A stretch of DNA of 64,000 nt, from assembly GCF_038624605.1 (NCBI RefSeq), contig NZ_CP152020.1:2163312-2227311 (forward strand), in the 5' to 3' direction. Both the position numbers and the translations under genes were made by a program. This document shows, piece after piece, positions 48,056 through 57,054 of this stretch. The notes under the pieces were generated by a model. The model searched no databases, was not told where the DNA came from, and saw only the letters and a list, made by a program, of their open reading frames with translations. The first letter of the stretch is position 1. Every line of letters starts with the position of its first letter. Source of the stretch: Psychrobacillus sp. FSL K6-4046 (lineage in GTDB: Bacteria; Bacillota; Bacilli; Bacillales_A; Planococcaceae).

Positions 48056-48649
48056 TTAAATAGGCTTTGGTACTTTAAACGATTTACTAACCTTATCTAG
48101 CAATGGCTTCATTCGTTTAAATAAAACGATCATGACGATAGTCACTAGAATACCTTTTATAAGGTTGAACGGTAAAATACCTAAAATAATTGAATTAAAT
48201 AAAGCTGTTCCTGTTTCTGCAGGGAAATTTAAAAAGTACGAATACATTGGTAAGAAAACATAATAGTTTAACAAGCTCATACCAAGTGCCATACAAAGAG
48301 TCCCAACACCTAAACCGTAAGCAATCCCTTTAGAAGATGTTACTTTACGATAAATAATATAAACAGGTGTTATAAACAAGATACTTGTTGCAAAGTTAGC
48401 CATATGACCAACTGGAACGCCTGTAGGACTTCCTGAGAATAACCAATCCAAAACGTTTTTCATAAGGGCTACAAGTACCCCTGCAACTGGTCCCATAGTA
48501 ATTGCAGCAATTAAAGCTGGAATATCACTAAAGTCAATTTTCAAATAAGCTGGTAAAACTGGTAACGGAAATGCAAGCAGCATTAATACGAAAGAAATAC
48601 TACTCAGCATAGCGATTGCAATAAGCATTCGCGTCTTACTTTTTGCCAT
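48056..48649 (-). CDS. ribU: Riboflavin ECF transporter S component
   Basis: Substrate-binding membrane subunit for riboflavin uptake (ypaA/fmnP of B. subtilis); needs the shared EcfAA'T module. 197 residues with six hydrophobic segments, including FPLPVLPAYLKIDFSDIPALI, typical of RibU. ATG 48649 after AGGAGAG replaces the longer reading to 48682. The upstream FMN riboswitch and its terminator confirm the substrate. Confidence 0.93.
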   Translation of the reverse strand: MAKSKTRMLIAIAMLSSISFVLMLLAFPLPVLPAYLKIDFSDIPALIAAITMGPVAGVLVALMKNVLDWLFSGSPTGVPVGHMANFATSILFITPVYIIYRKVTSSKGIAYGLGVGTLCMALGMSLLNYYVFLPMYSYFLNFPAETGTALFNSIILGILPFNLIKGILVTIVMIVLFKRMKPLLDKVSKSFKVPKPI

Positions 48650-48712
48650 AAATCCTCTCTCCTTTTGCGATTCACTCCACAAGAAGAAAGGTTCAGCTTG
48701 TTATCCATACTC

Positions 48713-48746
48713 AAAAAATCCCTTAAGCATTAAGTTAGCTTAAAGG
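48713..48746 (-). terminator. Riboswitch expression-platform terminator
   Basis: CCTTTAAGC/GCTTAAGG stem followed by GATTTTTTG on the minus strand, between the FMN aptamer and ribU. Expected to form when FMN is bound, stopping transcription. Confidence 0.75.
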
Positions 48747-48808
48747 AGAAAAAGGTACACTTAAATAAGCGTATCCGTATAAGAGCATACGAAAAACAGC
48801 TGCACCTT

Positions 48809-48936
48809 CACCTTCTCCCATCCAGACTATACTGTCGGCTTTGGAATTTAACCAAATCCTGCCATTAACGGCTCGCGGGCTCAAGAAAAAAATCTTCTAC
48901 TACCGCCGATCGGGAATTTCACCCTGCCCCGAAGAT
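48809..48936 (-). promoter_or_regulatory. FMN riboswitch (RFN element)
   Basis: On the minus strand the aptamer starts with CTTCGGGGCAGGGTGAAAT and contains CCCGATCGGCGGTAGTA, AGCCCGCGAGC, and ends with ACAGTATAGTCTGGATGGGA, the conserved RFN segments. Controls ribU transcription. Confidence 0.97.
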
Positions 48937-48981
48937 GAATCAATATTTTGTTGTCCTTCAAGAATATCTTGAATTACAATC

Positions 48982-49010
48982 ATTTTATCAAACTATATTA
49001 ATATATGCAA
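48982..49010 (-). promoter_or_regulatory. Probable promoter of the riboswitch-ribU transcript
   Basis: TTGCAT (49010-49005), 17 bases, TAAAAT (48987-48982) on the minus strand; about 40 bp before the aptamer. Confidence 0.5.
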
Positions 49011-49129
49011 TACAACTGTTTTACTTTAAGCAAATTATTGATGCCATGGAAAGTGGGAACCAATTATTGAGTTTGGGAAGGGTCACCTGGATATAATAGA
49101 GGTATTTGTGCGTTGGAATTCATGCTACC

Positions 49130-49224
49130 GGTGATATTTTTCCGGGAACGGTGATAAATGCCTCACGAGCGGTGATAAATCTTCACGAACGGTTATAAAT
49201 GCCTCACGAACGGTGATAAAAGGC
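49130..49224. repeat. 20/21-bp tandem repeat, GGTGATAAA family
   Basis: Five copies starting at 49130, 49150, 49171, 49191 and 49212, consensus GGTGATAAATGCCTCACGAAC; the first is the most diverged. Lies between the ribU promoter and the 104-bp array, with the same helical spacing but a different sequence. Confidence 0.85.
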
Positions 49225-49249
49225 ATTTTTCTTTGACTCTTTTAAAATT

Positions 49250-49313
49250 GTGCTACATAAAATTAATGAAGTGTCTTCAAAATAGCATCTTCGCACCTTA
49301 ATATCAAAAAGCG
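49250..49313. repeat. Left fragment of the 104-bp repeat array
   Basis: GTGCTACATAAAATTAATGA and the following bases to AAAAAGCG match a unit at 51134-51200, including the variant GTGTCTTCAAAATAGCAT. The unit is cut by the IS element. Confidence 0.85.
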
Positions 49314-49388
49314 TAGAGATAGTATAAAAAGTGGACACGTTAAAACACGACCCTCATACTTATAGAAAATAAAGGGAGCGTGTTTATT

Positions 49389-49676
49389 ATGACAAGGACA
49401 AGTAGAGAAATGCGTGATTATCTGGTGAAATTGGTAATCGAAGATGGAAGAAAGGCAACCGAATTAGGATATGAACATGGGATCAAGCCGCAAAGAATTC
49501 GTGCCTGGGTAAGGGCCTACAACAAGAAGCAGGAGCTTTCAAATAATGAACAGCTCATCTCTTCTACAGAACTGAAAAGACGCATAGCAGAGCTAGAGAA
49601 GAACGAAAAAGAACTGAAGGAGGAAAATGAAATCTTAAAAAAGGCCATGCATGTCTTCGCCAAAGGCCACACGTGA
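49389..49676 (+). CDS. IS3-family transposase OrfA
   Basis: 95 residues: a helix-turn-helix (residues 5-45, [20 protein letters not shown]) and a leucine-zipper-like tail ([19 protein letters not shown]) used for OrfAB dimerisation. ATG 49389 with GGGAG upstream is better than ATG 49380. Near the end is an in-frame A-AAA-AAG slip site (49637-49643), which can fuse it to OrfB by -1 frameshifting. Confidence 0.92.
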   Translation: MTRTSREMRDYLVKLVIEDGRKATELGYEHGIKPQRIRAWVRAYNKKQELSNNEQLISSTELKRRIAELEKNEKELKEENEILKKAMHVFAKGHT

Positions 49677-50560
49677 TATTTACGTTCATAGAGGAACATC
49701 AAAATGAGTTTCGCGTGGTGAAGATGTCTGAAGTTTTAAAGGTTTCAACTAGTGGTTATTACAAATGGTTGAGAGAAAAAGAGAAACGGAACAGAATTCA
49801 AGAGGAAAAAGAAGAAATCAACCAACTGATCCGAACCAGCTTCATTGAAAGTCATGGAACTTATGGCAGCCCGCGAATCGCAAAAGATTTGGAGGCGCAA
49901 GGTGTTCACGTGTGTGAGCGGACAATAGGGAAACGAATGAACGAGATGGGACTCCGTGCGACATCAGCGACCCCTTACGTGGTGACGACGGATTCCAATC
50001 ACCAACATCCTATCTATCCAAATCTGCTTGAACGCAAATTCTTGGCGGAAGCACCTAATACCGTATGGGTAACAGATATAACGTATATCTGGACTATACA
50101 GGGGTGGTTATATTTGGCGAGCGTGATGGACCTTTTTTCACGAAAAATTATTGGCTGGAGTATTAGAGACAATATGAAAAAAGAATTACCCTTCGAAGCC
50201 CTCCAACAGGCAATTATGATAAGGGACCCAGGGGAAGGACTAATCCATCACTCGGACCGTGGATCGCAATATTGTTCGCAGGATTATACCGGGTTATTGA
50301 CCGAAAGAGAAATGAAGGGCAGCATGAGTCGCAAGGGAGATCCTTATGACAATGCCTGTATCGAGTCGTTCCATGCGACGATCAAGAAAGAGTTGATCTA
50401 CCGCCATAAATGGGAGACGCGTGAGCAAGCAATCAAAGCGGTTGGGCATTATATTGACCAATTCTATAATACGAGAAGAAGGCATTCCACGTTGGGTTAT
50501 GTGAGTCCTGTAGACTTTGAACAAGCGTTCAATAAAAGTTGTCTTTTGGCTGCAGGGTGA
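49673..50560 (+). CDS. IS3-family transposase OrfB (DDE integrase core)
   Basis: 295 residues. An N-terminal HTH_21 part ([19 protein letters not shown]) is followed by the catalytic core with Asp in VWVTDITYI, Asp in [12 protein letters not shown] and Glu in [18 protein letters not shown]. Starts GTG at 49673, overlapping orfA by 4 bp; the same frame is open back to the slip site, so the active product may be an OrfAB fusion. Confidence 0.94.
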   Translation: MIFTFIEEHQNEFRVVKMSEVLKVSTSGYYKWLREKEKRNRIQEEKEEINQLIRTSFIESHGTYGSPRIAKDLEAQGVHVCERTIGKRMNEMGLRATSATPYVVTTDSNHQHPIYPNLLERKFLAEAPNTVWVTDITYIWTIQGWLYLASVMDLFSRKIIGWSIRDNMKKELPFEALQQAIMIRDPGEGLIHHSDRGSQYCSQDYTGLLTEREMKGSMSRKGDPYDNACIESFHATIKKELIYRHKWETREQAIKAVGHYIDQFYNTRRRHSTLGYVSPVDFEQAFNKSCLLAAG

Positions 50561-50694
50561 GAAAATCAGAGATGGTGGAAATAGGATAGGTATGGTTGTG
50601 ACCTATCCTGTTTTCACCATCCCAGCAAGCGACAGCGCGGTAGTGGAAGAAAAAAAGTTGTGAATTAATTTGTCTACTTTCTTTACAGAAGACC

Positions 50695-51300
50695 AAGCGG
50701 CACCTTAACCATCCAATTGTGCTACATAAAATAAACGAAGTGGCACCTAAATAGCGTCTACGCACCTTAATATCGAAAAGCGGCACCTTAACCACTCCAA
50801 AGCGCTCCTAAACCATCCAATTGTGCTACATAAAATAAAGAAAGTGGCACCTAAATAGCATCTACGCACCTAATATCAAAAAGCGGCACCTTAACCACTC
50901 CAAAGCGCTCCTAAACCATCCAATTGTGCTACATAAAATAAACGAAGTGGCACCTAAATAGCGTCTACGCACCTTAATATCAAAAAGCGTTACCTTAACT
51001 ACTCCAAAGCGCTCCTAAACCATGCAGTCGTGCTACATAAAATTAAGAAAGTGGCACCTTAATAGCATTTACGCACCTTAATATCAAAAAGCGGCACCTT
51101 AACTACTCCAAAGCGCTCCTAAACCATGCAGTCGTGCTACATAAAATTAATGAAGTGTCTTCAAAATAGCATCTACGCACCTAAATTTCAAAAAGTGGCA
51201 CCTAAACCATCCAATTGTGCTACATAAAATAAACGAAGTGGCACCTAAATAGCATCTACGCACCTAAGATTAAAAAGTATCACCTAATACCCTCCATAAC
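50695..51300. repeat. 104-bp higher-order repeat array
   Basis: Units begin with GTGCTACATAAAAT at 50719, 50823, 50926, 51030, 51134 and 51217 (spacing 104, 103, 104, 104, 83). Each 104-mer is built of five related pieces of about 21 bp that start GCACCTAAA, GCACCTTAA, GCACCTTAA, GCTCCTAAA and GCTACATAA. No open reading frame, no unique spacers. It fills the gap between the IS and rsiX; the last 120 bp before rsiX only carry a terminator. Confidence 0.9.
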
Positions 51301-51384
51301 CCCCCTAACCGCTTGTAAAACGCTAAATAAAGGTAACCCTTCCCCCTGACACCCAAGTACGCAAAATACCCTTACTCTTACACA

Positions 51385-51414
51385 ACAAAAAAATCGACCT
51401 ACCAGTAGGTCGAC
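51385..51414 (-). terminator. Terminator of sigX-rsiX
   Basis: TCGACCTA (51394-51401) with TAGGTCGA (51406-51413), then TTTTTTTG on the minus strand. Confidence 0.85.
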
Positions 51415-51424
51415 TCAGACTATA

Positions 51425-52690
51425 TTATTTAATATCGCTCCTCATGTAACCATTAGGCCCCATAGGAATTGGTAAAGTGTTTGTCAAATCAAACCGATCC
51501 CATATTTTTTGCTCGACATTTTCTAATCGAACGGTTTTATCGAAGCTTGCAGCAGTTAACGTAAATGCTTCAATCATTAGAATAGAATCATCGAATTCCA
51601 GTGTTGCCAAATCTAAAGTTTCTTCAAAGGTTATGACCACAGTGTTGCCTTCTTCTGTTACTTCGTAATTAACACCTTTAGGCACTACAGTTGTAAAATA
51701 ATCATTTACTGATTTTTGCATTTCTGTAAAAGGGGCTTCAGTGGATACACCCTTAGGAACAAGGAATGTCAGTCCGTTGCTCATGGTTTGCTTGTAATAT
51801 ACTTGTTTTTTATTTCCGTTTACCAAGTTCTCTTTACCCATAACGCCTACCTGATCCCAATTAATAGGTGTTCCATCTTCATTTAATCGCTCCAAATAGG
51901 TATAATCGTTGAATATATAACTGATTGTATTATCATAAACAGCTGTAGTAGCAGAAGCTTCGTCATATCCATGACCTTTAGGTAAATAATGTTGTAGTGT
52001 ATCTCCTACAGAAACAAAATGACCTTGAAAAGGTAGATAATCGTTAAAGCCTAAAGCAACTTCATCGATAGCACTTGCATACTGCTCATATAACTGAAGA
52101 CTATTTGGCCATCCGTCAGGAAAATCTTCATTGATTTTCCCTTTAGAAATAATGATTGTAATTGGGTATGCATAAGCCTCTTTTGTTAATGAAAAATGAA
52201 ATGCAACGCCATCGTTTAAATCATCCTCATATACCGTCCTTGCACTATTAAATGGTTGAATAGGTAATGATTCACTTTCAACAGCTAGAGAATTGAATGA
52301 TTCATCCTTATTCTCTATTTCCGCTTCTTCCGTCGTTTTCATGTCTTTCTCCATTTTCGACTCAGAGGCTGGATTAACATCCATCGTTCTCATTGTATCA
52401 GCTTGTTCATCAGCTTTATGCTGTGAAGCAGATTCTTCATTACTCGTCTCCAAGTAAGAAGAGACCAGGAGCGTCAACAATAAAACAGCAGCAATAGAAA
52501 CTACAAGTGGCATCCATCTTGAAAACGGTTTGTTGTTACGCTTGATAACATCTATGTTGGCAGACTTCATTTCTGATTGAACACGATTATACACTTCATC
52601 CTTCGAGCGATTATCTGTAAAGATGGGCATGTTGCTTAAGAGCTTTTCTAAATCATCATTCTGTTTTTCGTTATTACTCATGTTGAACAT
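51425..52690 (-). CDS. rsiX: Anti-sigma-X factor RsiX
   Basis: 421 residues. A cytoplasmic N-terminus (1-58) that would bind SigX, one membrane helix (about 61-82), an acidic low-complexity linker (90-140), and an extracellular C-terminal domain with repeated TFLVPKG and GVNYEVTEEG segments. Longer than B. subtilis RsiX, mainly in the linker. Overlaps the sigX stop by 17 bp; start ATG 52690 or 52681. Confidence 0.85.
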   Translation of the reverse strand: MFNMSNNEKQNDDLEKLLSNMPIFTDNRSKDEVYNRVQSEMKSANIDVIKRNNKPFSRWMPLVVSIAAVLLLTLLVSSYLETSNEESASQHKADEQADTMRTMDVNPASESKMEKDMKTTEEAEIENKDESFNSLAVESESLPIQPFNSARTVYEDDLNDGVAFHFSLTKEAYAYPITIIISKGKINEDFPDGWPNSLQLYEQYASAIDEVALGFNDYLPFQGHFVSVGDTLQHYLPKGHGYDEASATTAVYDNTISYIFNDYTYLERLNEDGTPINWDQVGVMGKENLVNGNKKQVYYKQTMSNGLTFLVPKGVSTEAPFTEMQKSVNDYFTTVVPKGVNYEVTEEGNTVVITFEETLDLATLEFDDSILMIEAFTLTAASFDKTVRLENVEQKIWDRFDLTNTLPIPMGPNGYMRSDIK

Positions 52691-53210
52691 TACCCTCCTT
52701 CTTTTGACTAGATAATTTTTCTCGAAGCGCTTTAATCGCTCGATGCTGGGTTGTTTTCACTTTTCCCTCGGTCCAAGATAGTATTTGTGCAGTTTCTGAG
52801 ATAGAAAGCTCTTGGAAGTATCGCATAATAACCACCATTTTCTGGTCACCTGTGCAAGTGTCTAATGCTAAGAGGAGGGCCTTCATCTCATCATTTAAAA
52901 CAGCGAAATCCTCTGGTAACATATCCTTTGACGCAAGCTGCGTAGATTCCCAGTCAAATGCATCAAACATCTTTTTCTTTCTAACTGTGTGCTTTCGAAA
53001 ATGATCGATAGCCACATTTTTAGCAATCGAAAATAACCATGTTTTTTCAGAGCTTTTACCTTCAAATTTACTATAGGCTCTTAGAACACGAACGTACACT
53101 TCTTGGACCAAGTCTTCCGCAGTCTGTCTATTTTTCACTAAATAGATCAGAAACTGAAAAACGTCTTGATGATAGCTATCATACAAGCGGTGGAAAACGG
53201 AGTCATTCAT
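52674..53210 (-). CDS. sigX: ECF sigma factor SigX
   Basis: 178 residues. Region 2 is YLVKNRQTAEDLVQEVYVRVLRAY with KTWLFSIAKNVAIDHFRKH; region 4 is ELSISETAQILSWTEGKVKTTQHRAIKAL. Controls cell-envelope modification genes in B. subtilis. Its own promoter matches the SigX consensus (see 53236-53261). Located downstream of resE, with rsiX coupled, exactly as in B. subtilis. Confidence 0.93.
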   Translation of the reverse strand: MNDSVFHRLYDSYHQDVFQFLIYLVKNRQTAEDLVQEVYVRVLRAYSKFEGKSSEKTWLFSIAKNVAIDHFRKHTVRKKKMFDAFDWESTQLASKDMLPEDFAVLNDEMKALLLALDTCTGDQKMVVIMRYFQELSISETAQILSWTEGKVKTTQHRAIKALREKLSSQKKEGNVQHE

Positions 53211-53235
53211 ATGGCTCCCCCCGTTCTTTCAATTA

Positions 53236-53261
53236 GTCGTTTCATCTCCCGTTTTGTTACA
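53236..53261 (-). promoter_or_regulatory. SigX autoregulatory promoter
   Basis: TGTAAC (53261-53256), 16 bases, CGAC (53239-53236) on the minus strand, the known ECF/SigX pattern, placed between resE and sigX about 25 bp before the start codon. Confidence 0.75.
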
Positions 53262-53265
53262 TTAA

Positions 53266-55044
53266 CTAAAAGGGTAATCGAACAATAAATGTTGTACCTA
53301 CCCCAACCGTACTCTCTGCAGAGAGGTAACCATCATGTCTCTCTACAATATTTTTGGCAATAGCAAGACCCAGACCTGTTCCAGCCTTCCCTCTGGTTCT
53401 AGCTTTATCGGCTTTATAAAAACGTTCAAAAATATAAGGAAGATCCTCTTCTGGAATTCCTACTCCGGTGTCTGATACCTTAATAATAATTTGGTTTTCT
53501 AAAGTACTTAAATGAACAGTCACAGAACCTGCTTCTGGTGTATGTCTTAAAGCATTGTCGATAAGATTCGTTAACACTTGCTCCATTCGATCCTCGTCTA
53601 TTTCTATCTCTAACGGTTGACCTGATGGAATGTGCTGTTCAAAGTTCAAACGAACGTTACTCTCTTTAGCAGCTTGATCAAATTTCTGTGTTATTCTTTC
53701 AATAGTTGGAACTATCTCTACGTTTTCCTTATATATACTCAAATACCCTGATTCTAATCTTGCTAAATCCAGTAATTCTGTTACTAATCTTCCCATTCGT
53801 TTCGATTCATCATAAATGACTCGTATCATTTCATTTTTATCTTCTTCAGTAGTTACAATTTCATCAATAATGGCTTCACTGTAGCCTTGAAGCATTGAAA
53901 TCGGTGTTCTCAGCTCATGGGACACATTTGCTATAAAGTCAGAACGCATTTTGTCTAAACGATGTTGCTCAGTCATATTACGCAGCACCACCACAGCTCC
54001 ACGAACATATTCGTTGCTGTATAGAAGACTAATGGAGACAGAGAAATACTCTCCTCGAATTTCTAGTTCCTCATCCAACTCTTCTTCTATCTCTAATACA
54101 TGTTCTAAAAGATGACGCAGCTCATTTGGTAGCTCAGAATCATCCAATTGGTTGTTTTCAGCTTGCCATTTTGTAAGAAGTTGTTCTGCTTGTGGATTGC
54201 TGACTTGTACATGGAAATCCTTATTGATAGTAATAACAGCATCTGTCATAGACGTTAAAATGCTAGCCAGTTGTTCTTTTTCTTGATTGATTACCTCTAC
54301 ATGGTGCTTTAACTGTTTCCCCATCCGATTAAATGCAGATCCTAGCTCTCCTATCTCATCTCGCTGTGTATAGGGTACCTTCGTTTCAAAGTTCCCTTTA
54401 GCTAGCTCTAATGCAGCCTCACGCATAGAACGTAAAGGAGAAGTAATTCTTGAAGAAAGGAAAAACGTAAAAAGAGTAGTAAGCAGTAAAGCAATAAAAC
54501 CAGATAAGAACACAATTCTTGTCGTGTTGTTTGAAGTTTTACTTACTACCTCTAAGCTTTGATAAATAAAAACAGCGCCGTGTGTTTGTATTTCAGACTC
54601 TAATGGAAAGGCTAGAATAAGATAATTTTCCATTAAGTTATCTTCACTCATGGAAGGCATTAGCATCTTTCTTATAATCGTCTTATCAGTAGTATAAATT
54701 TGGGAAAGCTGGTCATCGTCTAAAATCTTGTCTTTAATTACCTCTTTGTTTAAGCCATCATGAATGGAAAGGAACACAGATTGCGCATCGTCTACAATTA
54801 ATGCATTTGTTTCTGTTCCTAATATATCACTAATGATAGAAATGGATTCTTCTACATTATCATGCTGTTCTACGATTTTTCCGATGGTTGCAGCTTCCTG
54901 CCTCAAGGTTTCTTCTGCTTGCTCTGTATGGAAATCTTCTAAAAACTCTAACATAAGGACAGTAATTATAAACAACACAAATAAGACGAGAAGCAATATG
55001 GTTCCCCATAGCTTCCCGACAACACTATTCCAAATCCTATTCAT
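53266..55044 (-). CDS. resE: Sensor histidine kinase ResE
   Basis: 592 residues: membrane helix 1 (10-32), extracellular sensor (35-165), helix 2 (175-195), HAMP (SSRITSPLRSMREAALELAKG), PAS (about 260-365), HisKA with the phospho-His in FIANVSHELRTPISML, and HATPase (DNALRHTPE, DTGVGIPEEDL, GTGLGLAIAKNIV). Senses oxygen or redox state with ResD. Overlaps resD by 8 bp. Confidence 0.94.
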   Translation of the reverse strand: MNRIWNSVVGKLWGTILLLVLFVLFIITVLMLEFLEDFHTEQAEETLRQEAATIGKIVEQHDNVEESISIISDILGTETNALIVDDAQSVFLSIHDGLNKEVIKDKILDDDQLSQIYTTDKTIIRKMLMPSMSEDNLMENYLILAFPLESEIQTHGAVFIYQSLEVVSKTSNNTTRIVFLSGFIALLLTTLFTFFLSSRITSPLRSMREAALELAKGNFETKVPYTQRDEIGELGSAFNRMGKQLKHHVEVINQEKEQLASILTSMTDAVITINKDFHVQVSNPQAEQLLTKWQAENNQLDDSELPNELRHLLEHVLEIEEELDEELEIRGEYFSVSISLLYSNEYVRGAVVVLRNMTEQHRLDKMRSDFIANVSHELRTPISMLQGYSEAIIDEIVTTEEDKNEMIRVIYDESKRMGRLVTELLDLARLESGYLSIYKENVEIVPTIERITQKFDQAAKESNVRLNFEQHIPSGQPLEIEIDEDRMEQVLTNLIDNALRHTPEAGSVTVHLSTLENQIIIKVSDTGVGIPEEDLPYIFERFYKADKARTRGKAGTGLGLAIAKNIVERHDGYLSAESTVGVGTTFIVRLPF

Positions 55045-55753
55045 TTCCTACCTCGAACTTGTAGCCAACTCCCCATACAGTAACAATCATTTTTGCAGCT
55101 TTTTCGGATACTCTATTTAGCTTTTCACGTAATCTCTTCACATGCGTATCAACTGTACGTAAATCTCCAAAGAAGTCATAATGCCAAACTTCCTTCAAAA
55201 GCTGTTCTCGGTCAAATACCTTATCTGGCGCCTTAGCAAGGAAATATAGCAATTCATATTCTTTAGGTGTAAGACTAACTTCTTCCCCGTCAGCAGTCAC
55301 TCGATGTGCATCGTGGTCAATTGTTAGATGTGGAAAAACAACTACATCCTTGGATATCGACACAGATTGGGAAGGAGAAAAAGCAGTAGATCTTTTTAAA
55401 AGTGCTTTTACACGAAGTACCACTTCTCTAGGACTAAATGGTTTTACGATATAATCATCTGCTCCAAGTTCAAATCCCTCTACTCGGTTGGCCTCTTCCC
55501 CTTTAGCAGTAAGAAGAATAACTGGAGTATCTTTATGTTCACGAAGCTCTGTAATCACTTCGATTCCGTCTTTTTCAGGCATCATAATATCTAATAGTAT
55601 ACAATTATATTCATTTTCTAAAGCGAGCTGAAGAGCAATTTGTCCATTTTCTGCTTCTTCTACTACATAACCTTCTCTTTCTAAATACATTTTTAATAAT
55701 CGACGGATACGTTCTTCGTCATCTACTACTAAAAGTTTTATCATTTCTGACAT
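55037..55753 (-). CDS. resD: Response regulator ResD
   Basis: 238 residues. Receiver with VVDDEERIRRLL, the phospho-Asp in ILLDIMMPEKDGIEV and Lys in VKPFSPREVV; the C-terminal winged helix has EYELLYFLAKAPDKVFDREQ and TVDTHVKRLREKL. Activates genes for aerobic and anaerobic respiration, including qcr genes in B. subtilis. A terminator separates it from resABC, so resDE likely has its own promoter. Confidence 0.95.
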   Translation of the reverse strand: MSEMIKLLVVDDEERIRRLLKMYLEREGYVVEEAENGQIALQLALENEYNCILLDIMMPEKDGIEVITELREHKDTPVILLTAKGEEANRVEGFELGADDYIVKPFSPREVVLRVKALLKRSTAFSPSQSVSISKDVVVFPHLTIDHDAHRVTADGEEVSLTPKEYELLYFLAKAPDKVFDREQLLKEVWHYDFFGDLRTVDTHVKRLREKLNRVSEKAAKMIVTVWGVGYKFEVGNE

Positions 55754-55807
55754 TACATATCATACCCTTCTATCAACATCTATCTTATATTGTACAATTA
55801 CTTATCA

Positions 55808-55853
55808 TAAAAGAAAAGAAAAGCTCTCCATTCTGTTGAATGAAGAGCTTTTT
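55808..55853 (-). terminator. Terminator after resC
   Basis: AAAGCTCT.CATTC with GAATG.AGAGCTTT (55820-55851), then TTCTTTTCTTTT on the minus strand. Confidence 0.8.
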
Positions 55854-55868
55854 AGCACTACTTTTGAC

Positions 55869-57053
55869 TTACGCGTAAGAGTGAAGCCCAGCAATAATTA
55901 AGTTTACCGCAATTAGGTTGAACATAATGATGATAAATCCTATTAAAGCTAACCAAGCAGATTTTTCGCCTTGCCAACCTTTTGTTAATCTTAAATGTAA
56001 GAAAACAGCATAGAATAACCAAGTAATAAGTGCCCAAACCTCTTTTGGATCCCAACCCCAGAAACGAGACCAAGCTTCATGTGCCCAGATCATCGCAAAG
56101 ATTAGTGCTCCTAATGTAAATACCGGGAAACCGATTAATACTGCACGGTAACCAATTTCGTCCATAAGCTGCGAATTCGCTTTTTTAGTTAATGGCTGAA
56201 GAACTAAAGAAATACGTTTGCGTAATATTAAACGTAACAGTCCGTATAGCACTGTACCAAATAGAAGAGACCATACAACTGTAGTCAACTTTTTACCGTT
56301 AACTAATGGAGGAACTTCCACCAATGGCTCCATCGCTCCATCAGTAATTGCTTCGGATTCATTCATCCCAAATAAAGCAGGCTTGTTATACTCGATATCG
56401 TGCGGATTACCTTCCTTATCGATATAGGAATATTCTGCTGAATAATCTGCAACAGAGAAGGTAACTGTTGATACAACAAATCCTAAAACTAGTACTAAAA
56501 CGTACATAGTAGCTTCCATCCAAAAACGTTGTTTAGATGGCTTTGTTAGGTCAATATTCTTCAATAAAAAGATCAAACCTGCTACTGCACTAATTGCTAA
56601 AATAGCTTCTCCAAGAGCAGCCGTAATAACATGGATCGTTAACCAGTGACTTTTTAACGCTGGTATTAAAGGAGTGATATCTTTTGGGAACATACTTGCA
56701 TAAGCAATAATTAGTACTGCTATTGGAAGTGCAAACAACCCAAGAGCAGGGGTTTTGTATATAAAGTAAATTAATATAAATGCTCCTACTACGAGCATTC
56801 CAAACGCAGTTGTAAACTCAAATAAGTTACTTACTGGTGCATGTCCTGCTGCAATCCAACGAGTAATAAAATACCCTAAGTTTGCTACAAAACCAATAAC
56901 TGTCACGCTGATTGCTAAAGTACCCCATCGTTTATATGATTTTCTAGCTGAAGCGGCAGAAGATTTGACTGCTCCACCAAATAGGAACGTAGCAACCAAA
57001 TAAGCAACAAACGCAACAAACAATAAAGTCTCACTTACAGAAACCATTGTCAT
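55869..57053 (-). CDS. resC: Cytochrome c biogenesis protein ResC (CcsA)
   Basis: 394 residues with about eight membrane helices. The heme-handling tryptophan-rich motif is [17 protein letters not shown], with conserved His residues in SHWLTIHVI and WAHEAW. Forms the system II cytochrome c synthase with ResB; needed to put heme on QcrC. Directly follows resB. Confidence 0.94.
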   Translation of the reverse strand: MTMVSVSETLLFVAFVAYLVATFLFGGAVKSSAASARKSYKRWGTLAISVTVIGFVANLGYFITRWIAAGHAPVSNLFEFTTAFGMLVVGAFILIYFIYKTPALGLFALPIAVLIIAYASMFPKDITPLIPALKSHWLTIHVITAALGEAILAISAVAGLIFLLKNIDLTKPSKQRFWMEATMYVLVLVLGFVVSTVTFSVADYSAEYSYIDKEGNPHDIEYNKPALFGMNESEAITDGAMEPLVEVPPLVNGKKLTTVVWSLLFGTVLYGLLRLILRKRISLVLQPLTKKANSQLMDEIGYRAVLIGFPVFTLGALIFAMIWAHEAWSRFWGWDPKEVWALITWLFYAVFLHLRLTKGWQGEKSAWLALIGFIIIMFNLIAVNLIIAGLHSYA

Positions 57054-57054
57054 C

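Larger units (their letters stand above)
49314..50694 (+). mobile_element. IS3-family insertion sequence
   Basis: About 1.38 kb with overlapping orfA and orfB and imperfect terminal repeats: AGTATAAAAAGTGGACA at 49321-49337 against TGTAAAGAAAGTAGACA, the reverse of 50671-50687. The 5-bp AAGCG occurs on both sides (49309-49313 and 50695-50699) and may be the target duplication; the exact ends could lie a few bases further in. It interrupts one unit of the 104-bp repeat array. Both genes look intact, so the element may be active. Confidence 0.85.

Noticed and set aside
49571-49702. Minus-strand reading frame within the IS
   Set aside because: Antisense to orfA/orfB with simple Ser/Phe-rich translation.
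50719-51230. CRISPR array
   Set aside because: The 104-bp units repeat throughout, with no unique spacers between short identical repeats and no cas genes nearby.
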